A stretch of 64,000 bases of DNA from Flavipsychrobacter sp. (GCA_016786615.1 JAEUVX010000002.1:186001-250000); one strand, 5' to 3'. Counted from the stretch's first letter, positions 53,328 to 63,927 are shown. Notes: generated by a model from the letters alone, not told the origin. Made by a program: numbers and translations.

Positions 53328-55622
53328 ATGAACAGGAAAAATTTGTTTTTGTTGTTGTTGCTATCGGCATCTTATGTGTGCCAAGCACAAAACAAGCCGG
53401 GTATTGTCTCTAATCTGCCAACAGGTTTGAAAACAAATCTGCCATTTGAGATATCTCCTAAAGGAGGAATGGCAATGCCATCTGCAGGCTTAAAGAATGC
53501 TTCGTTTCTCAACAATGGATGGTTGGGAGGATTAGACATATCACTCCCGGTAATTCGACCAAAGAAAAATCCGAAATCATTCAACTTTAACCTTGGCTTT
53601 GATGCAGGAATCGATTATAGTTCTTTTACATCAAACGGAGGGCTGGACTTTGTAAAAAACAACTACCAGCTTTCTAACGGAAGCCTCAATCCGTATTTCG
53701 ATAATTCATCGAACCAGGCAAAAGCACTACAAATATCTATAGGCCCACGGATATCGCTCAGCTATAAAAAAATACACCTAACCCCCAGCCTTCAATTAGG
53801 TTACTTCAATTTTCGACAGAACGGTTATTCAATATTAGATACAGTAAGCAATGCTGCAGGGGTTCAGTCAACGATTCCATTATTATTTGCCAAAGAAACA
53901 AATACGAATGGCTTGCTGATAAGACCTAAGATAAATATCGGTTTTGATGTTACGCGTTATATGAGGATATGGGTAGGCTCATCTATGAGTATGGGCCCTG
54001 ACATTAACAACGATTACCACATCTGGCAACCTGATAAAAAAACGCTCAATAACAGTATAAGTACAGACGAGCTGATTGGCGGGCGAGCTGTTTTACAAAG
54101 AACCAATACTCCGTTTCAGTTATTCAATATTGAACTTGGCGTAAAAATGGGATTGGGGATAACACCGCTTTCCAAACCGGGTATAAAATTTCCGCAAAGC
54201 ATGCCTCCCTTGTCTAAGTCGGCATATAAAGACAATGTAATAACAGCCGCAGATAAGATAAAAAAGAATAGTACAACTACTGCTACGCAAAAAACAAAAC
54301 AAGCAAACGCCAACGGAGCCTTGTCGTCTGATAATGCAATGGCACGCTACAATGCATCTGCACCTGAAATTGTTTTCCCTGCCAACAACACTAAAACATC
54401 ATTGATTAACAATGACCTTCGAATCAATTTTAAAGGTAGCAATACGGATAATGTACAATATGAATTGAATATATGGACGGAGAAAAACGGCAGGAAGAAA
54501 AACGTGTTGCAACAAACTTATCCTTACGATTGGGATGGCAGTGTAAAAGACTTTGGCAATATTATCGACAAAAAAGGCAAAGACATTTTTCATGCGCAGA
54601 TAACTGCAATACCCGGCAGTAAGGATGATAAAATAAAACCTAAAAACAATAATACCGATTACCGAAATGTGCAGCAGGAAGGGACACCTGTATTTACTAA
54701 CCGTGGCATCAGTGCGCCCGTAGTGTTCAGTATTTCTGCAGGTTGTTTCCCGAACCTTACATTAGACCTCGATAGTACAAAATGCGTAGATAGCGGTAAA
54801 ACAAAAGTATGGGGACACGTAACATTGGCAAGTGTTACAGGTATTACAGTTACAAGCATTACAATTACCGATTTCAGAGAAAACAACTTCAGCGGGCCGG
54901 CAGTACCCGTTAGTAATCTGTTGCCAGGTACAAGCCTGCCACCTACAAGCAATAGCCCCTTCAGCTTCAATGTAGACAAAGACATGTGCGGAAAACTTTT
55001 GTTCATGCGCATACTTATAACATATACATGTGTACTTACTAACGAATCTGTAACGGTGCCATGTGCAGATACTATTACAATGCCTTGTTGCAAGTGTAAC
55101 TACTGTGCAGACAGTATGAAAATAAGTTCACAAAGTTCGGGCATCAGCTATAACAACAGCAATAACCTAGCACAGATAAACCAGTCATTCTCTGTTACAC
55201 CTAACAACATCACGCATGTTACTGCTGAAATCGTATATATGTCTGACAGTGTAAATGACCCGGCATGTAACATCTGCGATGCAAAACCGGAATCAGTATA
55301 TCACTTCACCGGCACTAATACAATGTCATGGAACGGGAACACACCATTGAACGCATCAGCTGCAAACAGTGCAACGAGTTTTCCATCGAAAATCATAAGC
55401 TGGCAATGCAATAATAATGGTAATGTAAGTTTCATTCTGAATGCGGGGCTACCTGATATACCGAAACTGAAATGTTGTGAAACATATACGCGTATTTGTA
55501 TCCGCTACAGTTTTACGGATGCCAACTGTAAGAAATGTGACATCCTTGTTTGTTATTCGCTAAGCTATAGTACAGGCAGTGGTACAACTGAAGAAAACGG
55601 AACAGGTAACACCAAAAACTGA
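53328..55622 (+). CDS. Barrel-like protein with Ig-like middle and Cys-rich tail
   Basis: A 764-residue protein. The ATG at 53328 gives the signal peptide MNRKNLFLLLLLSASYVCQAQ. Residues 25-290 alternate in a barrel-like way (SFNFNLGFDAGIDYS, LQISIGPRISLSYKKI, PSLQLGYFNFRQNG, KINIGFDVTRYMRIWVG, LFNIELGVKMGLG). A linker and an Ig-like part (FPANNTKTSLINNDLRINF) follow. Residues about 475-755 are rich in Cys: CCKCNYCADSM, DPACNICDAK, KCCETYTRICIRY and ANCKKCDILVCYS. This tail resembles residues 1500-1675 of the next protein. No T9SS domain is visible. It is 5 bases from the next gene. Confidence 0.75.
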   Translation: MNRKNLFLLLLLSASYVCQAQNKPGIVSNLPTGLKTNLPFEISPKGGMAMPSAGLKNASFLNNGWLGGLDISLPVIRPKKNPKSFNFNLGFDAGIDYSSFTSNGGLDFVKNNYQLSNGSLNPYFDNSSNQAKALQISIGPRISLSYKKIHLTPSLQLGYFNFRQNGYSILDTVSNAAGVQSTIPLLFAKETNTNGLLIRPKINIGFDVTRYMRIWVGSSMSMGPDINNDYHIWQPDKKTLNNSISTDELIGGRAVLQRTNTPFQLFNIELGVKMGLGITPLSKPGIKFPQSMPPLSKSAYKDNVITAADKIKKNSTTTATQKTKQANANGALSSDNAMARYNASAPEIVFPANNTKTSLINNDLRINFKGSNTDNVQYELNIWTEKNGRKKNVLQQTYPYDWDGSVKDFGNIIDKKGKDIFHAQITAIPGSKDDKIKPKNNNTDYRNVQQEGTPVFTNRGISAPVVFSISAGCFPNLTLDLDSTKCVDSGKTKVWGHVTLASVTGITVTSITITDFRENNFSGPAVPVSNLLPGTSLPPTSNSPFSFNVDKDMCGKLLFMRILITYTCVLTNESVTVPCADTITMPCCKCNYCADSMKISSQSSGISYNNSNNLAQINQSFSVTPNNITHVTAEIVYMSDSVNDPACNICDAKPESVYHFTGTNTMSWNGNTPLNASAANSATSFPSKIISWQCNNNGNVSFILNAGLPDIPKLKCCETYTRICIRYSFTDANCKKCDILVCYSLSYSTGSGTTEENGTGNTKN

Positions 55623-55627
55623 AAATT

Positions 55628-58600
55628 ATGAAACACTTCATTGTAATTATATCATTCGTTCTTGGCAGTATCCTGAACATACCTGTTGTAAACGCACAAC
55701 AGCATCCTGAATGTATTAACTGCTGTACCCAGATAGGGGGTGGCAGTACCCCACCTTGCTGGGTAGTTTGTACAGACAAACCATACCAGATAAGGTTATC
55801 GCAAACATCACCATCCGGCTGTAGTTTTCCGGCACAACCGGGCTATACGGCTACTCTGATAAGTACATCCAGCGGCATCTGTACTTACCAGGTTGTATTC
55901 AATACACCGGGTACATACAATATATCGGGCACATGCTTCCAGGTATTGCCACATCCGCAAGCTATTATTGCAAACCCCAATCCGATATTGGCGTGTAAAG
56001 GATCGCCTGTAAGCTTTATAAACGGATGGCTGTTTGCTACCGACTATAGCTGGGACTTCGGAGACCCGGCATCCGGTGGTGCTAATACAAGTAATTCTCC
56101 TGGCAATCCCGTTACTCATACATACAATACACCCGGCACTTACACTGTTACACTTGTTGCCACAACGAGTATTAACAGGAACGGAACAGATATACCTTGC
56201 TGCAGTGACACAACGCATGTTACCGTAATTGTAGATTCCAGCGAAGGACCGACAGTAGGTTGCCTCAGCCCTGTTTGCGATAGTTCAACAGGCAATTATT
56301 GTATTCTCAGTAACCCGTCCGGATGTACTTATACATGGAGTACCAATGCAGGCAATACCGTAACACCATCGGGCAACTGCGCTACATTCAACTGGAACAC
56401 AATGCCTTTAGGCAGCATAATACTAACACCATCCGGTACAAACTGTTGTCCTTATCCGTCAACATTCTATATACCCATCATGCCGTCCGGCAATTTCAAC
56501 ATTAGTGGTAATGATACCGTTTGTGGCGGAGCAATAGAATTTTATACCGCCCCTGCAATATGGGGAGCAACATACAACTGGTCGATAAGCCCAACTGTAA
56601 ACTTCAATATACCAAACCCTGCAAACCCAAGCCAGATAGCTGTTTTATGGCCATCTTCGGGTACTTATACCATTACCTGCAATATGGGTAATGACGTACT
56701 GGATTGTGATGGTGTAGGAACAATCACTGTTAATGTGTTACCAAAATTTCAGATAACAGGCCCTGCACAAGCCTGCGTGAATCAACCCGTAACATTTACA
56801 TCTACAGCCACAGGCACTACTAACTGGATAGTATCTCCTGCTGCAAGCTGCAGTACATCCGGCAGTAATTTTAATTGTTCATTTGCCACAGCTGGCACAT
56901 ATACTATTACAGCATCCAATTCCGCATATTGCAATAGCCCTGTTGCAACTATTATCATATTGCCACAACCGGTGGCGCCTATACTCAGCGGACCACTACA
57001 AGTATTACCCGGCTGCACTTATACATACACAGCTACATCACCTAACCCTGTAACATGGAGCGTAACACCGGGCAGTGCTACTGTAGTAAATGCCGGCAAC
57101 TCCATACAGGTAACATGGCCATCATCTTTTACCGGCGGAACAGTATCTGCGGTTGCTGTACAGGATAGTTGTCAATCACCGGCAGCAGTGCTAAACATCG
57201 GGGTGATACCTGCACCAACTATTACAGGTGGTGGCAATCTTTGCAGCAACGGGCAAAACAGTTTCAGTTTATCATCATTGCCGGCAAATACTACTGTACA
57301 ATGGACTGTAAGCCCTGCAACAGCAGGCAGTGTGACGGCGGGACAAGGCACCCAAAATGCTACAGTAACATGGTACACAGTTGCCACATCTACCCCGATA
57401 ACAGTTACAGCAACCATCACAAATGGCTGTACCAATACAACTTTTGCGACACTCAATGCTACAGGTACGTTATTCCCTGAACCTGCGGCATCAGTATCGG
57501 GCAACCTGTTGTTTTGTATTGGCGGCTCTACGACCATTACCGCGACACCAGGTTTTACCAGCTACAGTTGGGATGGAGGGACACCTGTTGGCAGTAATAC
57601 ACAATCATTCAGTACTGCCGGTGTTCACAACGTAGAGGTAACTAATTCATTTGGTTGCAAAAAGAAGATATTCTTTACATTGGTTGCCGTACCATCACCC
57701 GTTGTTACCTTGTCAACAACTACTGTACCACAATGTATCAACTCTGTATTGCAACCATTCACATTAGCAACAACTACAGGCTCGGGATATACTGTTACCA
57801 ACTATACATTTAAAGACCCTAACGGTATAACAATATGCAGTGGCTTATCTCCAACATGTACAGTTGGCTCACCAATACCAGGCACTTATACAGTTACGGT
57901 ATCATTCAGCTATACTTATAACGGAAGCCCTGTATCATGCACAAAAACTGCTTCGATACTGGTTGGCTGCCCTTCAGGTGGCGGTTGTGGCAGTGGCTGT
58001 ACTCAAAACCCGAACAACTGTAATTATACAATCACATACAGCTACCTGTCTTGTAACAGCATACAGCTTACAATCAACCCATTCCCGCAATGCGGCAGCT
58101 TCAACCCGCCAGATACCATAATGTTGAATTGGGGAGATGGAAATATTACCAACATATACAGTTCGTACAATACAACTACCCAAACCTATGTATTGACACA
58201 TACCTACAACCTACCAGCATATTACCATTTGTTCCTGAGTTGCAATCTTGGTGCTATTGATATACCAGTTGGCGGTGCTGTAGATTTCAATCTGGTACGA
58301 GATAGTTGCGCTGTTGACCTGATTGACTTTTCATCTGCCATATCAGGTGCTACATTTACTTTTACTTCTGTAAACTGGGGAGACGGTAACACCAATACCA
58401 ATACAAGCCATGTATATGCCTTAAGCGGCACATACCTTGTTACGCTCACATACATGCTGAATGGCAACCCTTGTACTGATACCCAGAGTATAACTGTGAT
58501 AAAACCCAACTATAACATAGTTGCTAATCCCAACCCTGCATGTGCAGGCTCGCCTGTCAACTTCTCTGTAGCATATATCGCTCCATTTAACAGCTCACTT

Positions 58601-61474
58601 GTACAATCTTATGTCTGGAATTTCGGAGATTTATCTGCCAACAGCCACGATTCTGCCACACAACATAGTTACACCTTACCCGGCACCTATACAGTGACGC
58701 TTACTATTACAGACATATATGGCTGTACTGTTGTAAAAACCATGTCACTTACTGTAAATGCTCCTGTAGCATATACATTATCGAGCAACAGCCCGCAATG
58801 CGATTCTGTTACGCTTACCATCAATACACCATCCGGCTTTGGCAACCCGACGGCAGTAACATGGATACCTGCAAGTGTAAATAACCTTGGCGGATTTCAA
58901 TATTCCGCAGACAGTTCGGGTCTATACACAGCAACTGTAACGGGTCCTAATGGTTGCAGCATTGTATTATTGAATAATATTACTGTGTACCCCAAACCAA
59001 ACATTACAATCAATGCACCGGACTCTGCATGTACCGGACAAACCTATACCATAACATCCAATGCATCACCAACCCTGTTCACATTCAACTGGCAGATAAA
59101 TGGTATCAGTACAGTATATACCCAAAGCGGCACCGGCACAAATATCTCTTTTGCCCCGACAACTGCAGGCACGTATGAAATAGTGCTCACAGCTACATTA
59201 ACATCAGCACCGTTCTGCACTGTTACTGTAAAAGATACCATAACCGTTTTCAGCTCCCCATCAGTAACAGTTACGCCAAGTACATTCAGTATTGTCTGTT
59301 CGGGTACACCTATTACGCTTACATCAAGTGTTACCGGGAATTCACCTTTCACTTATAGCTGGAGCAGCGGCCAGACAACCAGCGCTATAACGGTTTATAT
59401 AAACGGCAACTATACTGTAACAGTTACCGATGTGAATAAATGTAAAGGGAAAGCAACAGGCACAGCCAACATAGCACCGCTACCCGACTTCACAGTATTT
59501 GCACGAGGTTGTGATACTTTATGTTTTGCCGCAGGCGACACAATACATGGCCCTGCAGGATATAGTAATTATCAATTCCTGATAGATAACACAACCGTAC
59601 AAAACGGAGCTACCAGTTATCTTGCCGACCCATGCGGCCAAACTATTATGGCAGACGGAGCACCACACATCATCAAACTGATTATTACTACATCGCAGGG
59701 ATGTATCGACAGTTCGGAATTTGAATTGAAATGTAAAGAGTGTAACGCTTGTGTTTGTGATACCGGTGTGCATTTCACCACTTCGCCATATATCAGCTAT
59801 CATAAAAATGAAGAGAAATATACTGACAGCACCAAATGCAACAGCAATACAGTAAACAAACTGGAGTGTAAAAAACCTTATGAATTCGCCATTGGATTCA
59901 CATATCCACCAAGCTACGATAGTTGTAATGTAAAAGACAGTGTGGTGATAGCAGATGCAGGTGGAAGCATGGTTACATCTCAATCCAGCGTTTCGCCCAA
60001 CAGCCCGCTGATGTTTTCATTCAGCCAACCAGGCACCTATTGCATCATCCATTATCTGACTGTTAATGGCAAAGTATGCGACTCGTGCAGGATATGTGTT
60101 GATATCAGCTGTCCTACAGAACCACCTTGTAACAACTGTATAAAAATCCTCAACTCATCGTTCTTTGAATTGACGGATTCTGTTAAGAATAACAACGGCT
60201 TCCAGGTACAGAATGGCAGCATCGACTTCTCAACAATTGCAGACGCACAAGAAGTGAAAATATCCATTGCTGATATTGAATACTCATGGAGTGATTCAAA
60301 ATGTCAGGATTGTCAATCTCGCACTATTGGCAGGGGATGCTTGTTTGCACAAAACAATACACAAACCATTGGCGGACTTACTTTAGATCCTAATTCTGCA
60401 CAGTTCCTTCCAATCGGCTCTAAGCCGGATGAATGCCCGCAGGAGGTATTATGGATAATGGGCACTGCTGCTACGGCAGGTACTTATAATGTACCGGTAC
60501 AATTCAGCCTGCCGCAAGGACTAATACCATCGTGCTGCAGCCTGAAGGTTACCAAACTGTGCCTACGCCTGAGTATCAAAGACATCAATTGCCAGGTTTG
60601 CGATACAATTATCTGCTTCACCAGCAGGCCTGCATGTTGTAAGGGTACGAAATGGATCAGCAAAAACCTGTCATGGTCTGCAACATCAACAGGTGGCGGT
60701 TCTTCTACCACAGCTGCTGCAGCTACTAACAATATATCTGTAGTATGTGGCAAAACATACACTATACAAGATGGCATTACCTACACCTTCAATGCAACGT
60801 ATCAATGCAGTACAGGATGTGCTCAAAAAACAAAAGTGAAAATAGTACAGCCTAACGGAAGTATCATCAACCAGAACATGCCGTATAATAAGAGCTTTAA
60901 TCAACCGGGTACATACACCGTTACTTATTACGCTTATTGCGGCAATGTGATTTGTGATAGCTGCACTTTCAAAATGTACATGGATAAAGATTGCTGCAAG
61001 GGCTCTAAATGGAATAGCAAGAAGATAACTTACAAAAAAGCGAACGGCCAGACCACAACAAAAAATCTGATAAATGGTGATGTTATATCCAGTGCGGCAA
61101 CCACTACGGTAGCCCTGAGTTATCAATGTGCCGAGGGTTGCGCTCCTACGTATAAATGGAAAAGGTGGCGCAATGGTGCACCACACGATAGCGCGAGTAT
61201 AGCATCTACAGCTTCAATTGTAAATATCAATTTCACTCCGCCAACCAGTAGTTGCGATAGTATTGTTATTACCGTATTCTGTGATGGTAAACTATGTGAA
61301 ACACTCAGCTTCAGATTATGCTGTATTAACTGTACCGGCATACCTAATACAGGCAGCATATATTATATGAAGCAAGAATATTATTATCGTACAGAGGATA
61401 CTCCTAATCCTATCATCCGAAAGAAAACAGATAATATATCTGCCTACAGCATTTATAGAAAACACAAACCTTAG
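55628..61474 (+). CDS. Giant PKD-domain protein with C-terminal Cys-rich ladder
   Basis: A 1948-residue protein with the signal peptide MKHFIVIISFVLGSILNIPVVNAQ. Residues 100-1350 are Ig/PKD-like; four clear PKD cores read WDFGDPASGG, WGDGNITNIY, WGDGNTNTNTSHVY and WNFGDLSANSHD, each followed by a GTYxVTL strand. From residue 1369 the composition changes: by my count 42 Cys in about 555 residues, arranged as CxxC, CC and DSC units (CKECNACVC, CDSCRICVDISC, CQDCQ, CCKGTKW, CDSCTF, CCKGSKW, CCINC). No T9SS sorting domain is seen at the C-terminus. The Cys-rich module at 1500-1675 is shared with the preceding protein. It is probably surface-exposed. Confidence 0.8.
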   Translation: MKHFIVIISFVLGSILNIPVVNAQQHPECINCCTQIGGGSTPPCWVVCTDKPYQIRLSQTSPSGCSFPAQPGYTATLISTSSGICTYQVVFNTPGTYNISGTCFQVLPHPQAIIANPNPILACKGSPVSFINGWLFATDYSWDFGDPASGGANTSNSPGNPVTHTYNTPGTYTVTLVATTSINRNGTDIPCCSDTTHVTVIVDSSEGPTVGCLSPVCDSSTGNYCILSNPSGCTYTWSTNAGNTVTPSGNCATFNWNTMPLGSIILTPSGTNCCPYPSTFYIPIMPSGNFNISGNDTVCGGAIEFYTAPAIWGATYNWSISPTVNFNIPNPANPSQIAVLWPSSGTYTITCNMGNDVLDCDGVGTITVNVLPKFQITGPAQACVNQPVTFTSTATGTTNWIVSPAASCSTSGSNFNCSFATAGTYTITASNSAYCNSPVATIIILPQPVAPILSGPLQVLPGCTYTYTATSPNPVTWSVTPGSATVVNAGNSIQVTWPSSFTGGTVSAVAVQDSCQSPAAVLNIGVIPAPTITGGGNLCSNGQNSFSLSSLPANTTVQWTVSPATAGSVTAGQGTQNATVTWYTVATSTPITVTATITNGCTNTTFATLNATGTLFPEPAASVSGNLLFCIGGSTTITATPGFTSYSWDGGTPVGSNTQSFSTAGVHNVEVTNSFGCKKKIFFTLVAVPSPVVTLSTTTVPQCINSVLQPFTLATTTGSGYTVTNYTFKDPNGITICSGLSPTCTVGSPIPGTYTVTVSFSYTYNGSPVSCTKTASILVGCPSGGGCGSGCTQNPNNCNYTITYSYLSCNSIQLTINPFPQCGSFNPPDTIMLNWGDGNITNIYSSYNTTTQTYVLTHTYNLPAYYHLFLSCNLGAIDIPVGGAVDFNLVRDSCAVDLIDFSSAISGATFTFTSVNWGDGNTNTNTSHVYALSGTYLVTLTYMLNGNPCTDTQSITVIKPNYNIVANPNPACAGSPVNFSVAYIAPFNSSLVQSYVWNFGDLSANSHDSATQHSYTLPGTYTVTLTITDIYGCTVVKTMSLTVNAPVAYTLSSNSPQCDSVTLTINTPSGFGNPTAVTWIPASVNNLGGFQYSADSSGLYTATVTGPNGCSIVLLNNITVYPKPNITINAPDSACTGQTYTITSNASPTLFTFNWQINGISTVYTQSGTGTNISFAPTTAGTYEIVLTATLTSAPFCTVTVKDTITVFSSPSVTVTPSTFSIVCSGTPITLTSSVTGNSPFTYSWSSGQTTSAITVYINGNYTVTVTDVNKCKGKATGTANIAPLPDFTVFARGCDTLCFAAGDTIHGPAGYSNYQFLIDNTTVQNGATSYLADPCGQTIMADGAPHIIKLIITTSQGCIDSSEFELKCKECNACVCDTGVHFTTSPYISYHKNEEKYTDSTKCNSNTVNKLECKKPYEFAIGFTYPPSYDSCNVKDSVVIADAGGSMVTSQSSVSPNSPLMFSFSQPGTYCIIHYLTVNGKVCDSCRICVDISCPTEPPCNNCIKILNSSFFELTDSVKNNNGFQVQNGSIDFSTIADAQEVKISIADIEYSWSDSKCQDCQSRTIGRGCLFAQNNTQTIGGLTLDPNSAQFLPIGSKPDECPQEVLWIMGTAATAGTYNVPVQFSLPQGLIPSCCSLKVTKLCLRLSIKDINCQVCDTIICFTSRPACCKGTKWISKNLSWSATSTGGGSSTTAAAATNNISVVCGKTYTIQDGITYTFNATYQCSTGCAQKTKVKIVQPNGSIINQNMPYNKSFNQPGTYTVTYYAYCGNVICDSCTFKMYMDKDCCKGSKWNSKKITYKKANGQTTTKNLINGDVISSAATTTVALSYQCAEGCAPTYKWKRWRNGAPHDSASIASTASIVNINFTPPTSSCDSIVITVFCDGKLCETLSFRLCCINCTGIPNTGSIYYMKQEYYYRTEDTPNPIIRKKTDNISAYSIYRKHKP

Positions 61475-61510
61475 CAGACTGTTTAATTAGCATACATTGG
61501 TTCAAAACAG

Positions 61511-61537
61511 AAGGCCGCTTTTCAGCGGCTTTCTTTT
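61511..61537 (+). terminator. Terminator of giant PKD gene
   Basis: GGCCGCT and AGCGGCT(T) pair around a TTTC loop with one G/T step, followed by TTTCTTTT. It lies about 37 bases after the stop. Confidence 0.8.
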
Positions 61538-61624
61538 ATTAAAGTATTGATGAAGCGAGGCTACACAAAGATTTACAAACGGATAAAAACAAGTAAAGGG
61601 TAGCAATTGCTACCCTTTACTATG

Positions 61625-61695
61625 TAGTCCGACCTGGATTCGAACCAAGACTAACTGAACCAAAATCAGTTGTGCTACCTTTACACCATCGGACT
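61625..61695 (-). tRNA. tRNA-Gln (TTG anticodon)
   Basis: On the minus strand the 7-bp acceptor stem AGTCCGA pairs with TCGGACT, with discriminator A. The anticodon arm is ACTGA-TTTTGGT-TCAGT, so the anticodon is TTG (Gln, CAA). The T-arm has GGTTCGAATCC. The D-arm contains GGTAGCAC. CCA is not encoded. The length is 71 bases. It stands alone between the PKD terminator and the mrdA promoter. Confidence 0.95.
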
Positions 61696-61822
61696 AACTG
61701 GTGTCATTGGGATTGCAAAGGTAATAGCTGTGAACAAAACAGACAAACTTTTCTCAGAAATATTTTTTTGAAATAAATCACAATACGGGGATAAATAAGC
61801 CATAGGTAACTATTATCTCTCA

Positions 61823-61852
61823 TTTGAAAATCATGTTTTTAGAGTAGGTTTG
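61823..61852 (+). promoter_or_regulatory. Promoter of mrdA-rodA
   Basis: TTTG at 61823-61826 and TAGGTTTG at 61845-61852 are 18 bases apart and match the -33/-7 elements of Bacteroidota. The start codon lies 33 bases after the -7 box. Confidence 0.65.
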
Positions 61853-61885
61853 CAATCAATACCCATTTTAAATACTAATTAACAC

Positions 61886-63910
61886 ATGTCTATAGCGGCA
61901 AACCCGCGCCAGTTCGTTATTCGAGTTATTTTTATCAGCATGGCTGTTATCATGCTGCTACGCCTGTTTTTCCTGCAAGTTGTAGAAGATAAATATAAAG
62001 TGATGGCCAATGATATAGCAATTTTTCGTAAGGTGGTGTATCCGCCAAGAGGTGCTATACTTGACAGGCGGGGAAAGCCCATGCTTTATAACGAACGTGT
62101 ATATGATTTACTTGTAACACCAGCAACCGTAAGCAAATCTTTAGATACGGCTTCGTTGTGCGATGTGCTTGGTATTGACAAAGAGGCTTTTGTGAAAATG
62201 CTTACGCGCACACGTGTCAAAAGCGGCCCGATGCGCAAAGGTGTATTTATAGAAGAAATGAGTGCGCAACAAACAGCACGTTTTCAGGAAAACATGTATA
62301 ATTTTTCCGGTTTTGAGATGGCTGAACGCTTCAGGCGTACTTACCCTCGTGCAAGTGCCGCACTCATGCTCGGGTATATAGGTGAGGTATCGCCGGAAAT
62401 GCTGAAGAAAGAGCAATATGCATCTTATCAGCAAGGTGACTATACTGGCATGAACGGATTGGAGCGCAGCTATGAAGATGTGCTGCGCGGACAACGTGGT
62501 GTACACTTTCTGGAGCGCGACAACTTCAACCGTCCGAGAGAGCCCTATAAAGGAGGTGAACTTGATACACCTGAGATTGCAGGTAAGAATCTTGAATTGT
62601 ACCTGGATGCAGATTTGCAGGAATACGGCGAAAAGCTGATGCAAAACAAACTAGGCAGTGTAGTAGCTATAGACCCGAAGACAGGTGGTATTCTTGCCAT
62701 GATAAGCGCACCAAACTATGACCCCAATTTATTGCGCGGTACCGAACGGACAAAAAACTATGGTAAGCTATATAAAGATGCAACCAAACCATTACTAAAC
62801 CGTGCAACACAAGCATATTACCAGCCAGGCTCAACCATGAAACCCATGACAGCCCTCATGGCACTGGACGTTGGTGTAATCACCCCTTCATTCGGTTATC
62901 CTTGCGGAGGTGGTTATTACGCATGCGGCAAACGTATTGGTTGTACACACACTGGTGGCGGGCACGCAGCTAACCTGCGCTTAGCACTGGCCAACTCGTG
63001 CAACGCGTATTTTGTACACATATTCAGGTTGATAGCTGATGCGAAAAAATTCGGCGGAGTAAAAAAAGGAGTACAGGTATGGCATAAGTACTGCAACGAC
63101 TTTGGCTTCGGGCACCCTACTGGTGTTGACATTCCTTTTGAAATGAGTGGTAAGGCTCCTGACACCAACACTTATAATAAAATGTACAACGGTTCGTGGA
63201 ATTCGTGTACTATGTTATTTGTAGGTATGGGTCAAGGCGAAATAGCGCTAACCCCCATACAACTTGCGAATGCAATGTGCATCATAGCCAACAAAGGTTA
63301 TTATTATACTCCCCATTTTGTGAAGTCTATTGGTAATAATCCAAAAGACCCGCTACTGCAGCCATATATGAAAAAGCATGTGGTAACACATATACCGGAT
63401 ACATTCTTTGATGTGGTTGCAAAAGGTATGCAGGATGTGGTGGAACGCGGCACCGGTACTGTTGCCAAGATGGAAGGCATTGAGATATGTGCAAAAACCG
63501 GTACTGTAGAAAATAAAGCTGTAGTTCACGGACAGGCTATGAAGATGAAAGACCACTCTGTATTTGTGGCATTTGCACCAAGGGTAAACCCTAGGATAGC
63601 TATTGCTGTAGTAGTAGAAAATGCCGGTTTTGGTGCTACATGGGCAGGCCCTGTTGCAAGCCTTATGATTGAAAAATACCTGCTGGACAGCGTGTCATCG
63701 AAACGCAAACACCTGGAACAAAAACTATATAACGCCAATCTGGTAAACAGATATACTTATGCTATTGACTCTGCACAAAGATTGAGAGATGCAATAAGAA
63801 GAGAAAAGAAAGAGGAAGTGAAACGCATGGCTGACAGCACAGCATACGCACAGGATTCTATCAGGGCAATGAGGTTCTTCAATAAATATTATATAAAGAA
63901 AAACAAATAA
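61886..63910 (+). CDS. mrdA: Penicillin-binding protein 2 (elongation-specific transpeptidase)
   Basis: A 674-residue class B penicillin-binding protein. A short cytoplasmic tail is followed by the membrane helix VIFISMAVIMLLRLFFLQVV. The pedestal dimerisation domain begins YPPRGAILDRRGKPMLYNERVY. The transpeptidase domain has the three active-site motifs: SxxK in QPGSTMKPMTAL, SxN in LANSCNAYF and KTG in CAKTGTVEN. PBP2 crosslinks peptidoglycan during cell elongation with RodA, whose gene follows 17 bases later. The mreBCD genes that often precede it are not present here. The start at 61886 matches the promoter. Confidence 0.95.
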   Translation: MSIAANPRQFVIRVIFISMAVIMLLRLFFLQVVEDKYKVMANDIAIFRKVVYPPRGAILDRRGKPMLYNERVYDLLVTPATVSKSLDTASLCDVLGIDKEAFVKMLTRTRVKSGPMRKGVFIEEMSAQQTARFQENMYNFSGFEMAERFRRTYPRASAALMLGYIGEVSPEMLKKEQYASYQQGDYTGMNGLERSYEDVLRGQRGVHFLERDNFNRPREPYKGGELDTPEIAGKNLELYLDADLQEYGEKLMQNKLGSVVAIDPKTGGILAMISAPNYDPNLLRGTERTKNYGKLYKDATKPLLNRATQAYYQPGSTMKPMTALMALDVGVITPSFGYPCGGGYYACGKRIGCTHTGGGHAANLRLALANSCNAYFVHIFRLIADAKKFGGVKKGVQVWHKYCNDFGFGHPTGVDIPFEMSGKAPDTNTYNKMYNGSWNSCTMLFVGMGQGEIALTPIQLANAMCIIANKGYYYTPHFVKSIGNNPKDPLLQPYMKKHVVTHIPDTFFDVVAKGMQDVVERGTGTVAKMEGIEICAKTGTVENKAVVHGQAMKMKDHSVFVAFAPRVNPRIAIAVVVENAGFGATWAGPVASLMIEKYLLDSVSSKRKHLEQKLYNANLVNRYTYAIDSAQRLRDAIRREKKEEVKRMADSTAYAQDSIRAMRFFNKYYIKKNK

Positions 63911-63927
63911 TACCGCAGTAAACGATC

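Noticed and set aside
46774-61359. Direct repeats suggestive of a CRISPR or tandem DNA repeat array
   Set aside because: The repeats are about 260-270 bases apart, diverged and in frame; they encode Ig/PKD modules, not spacers.
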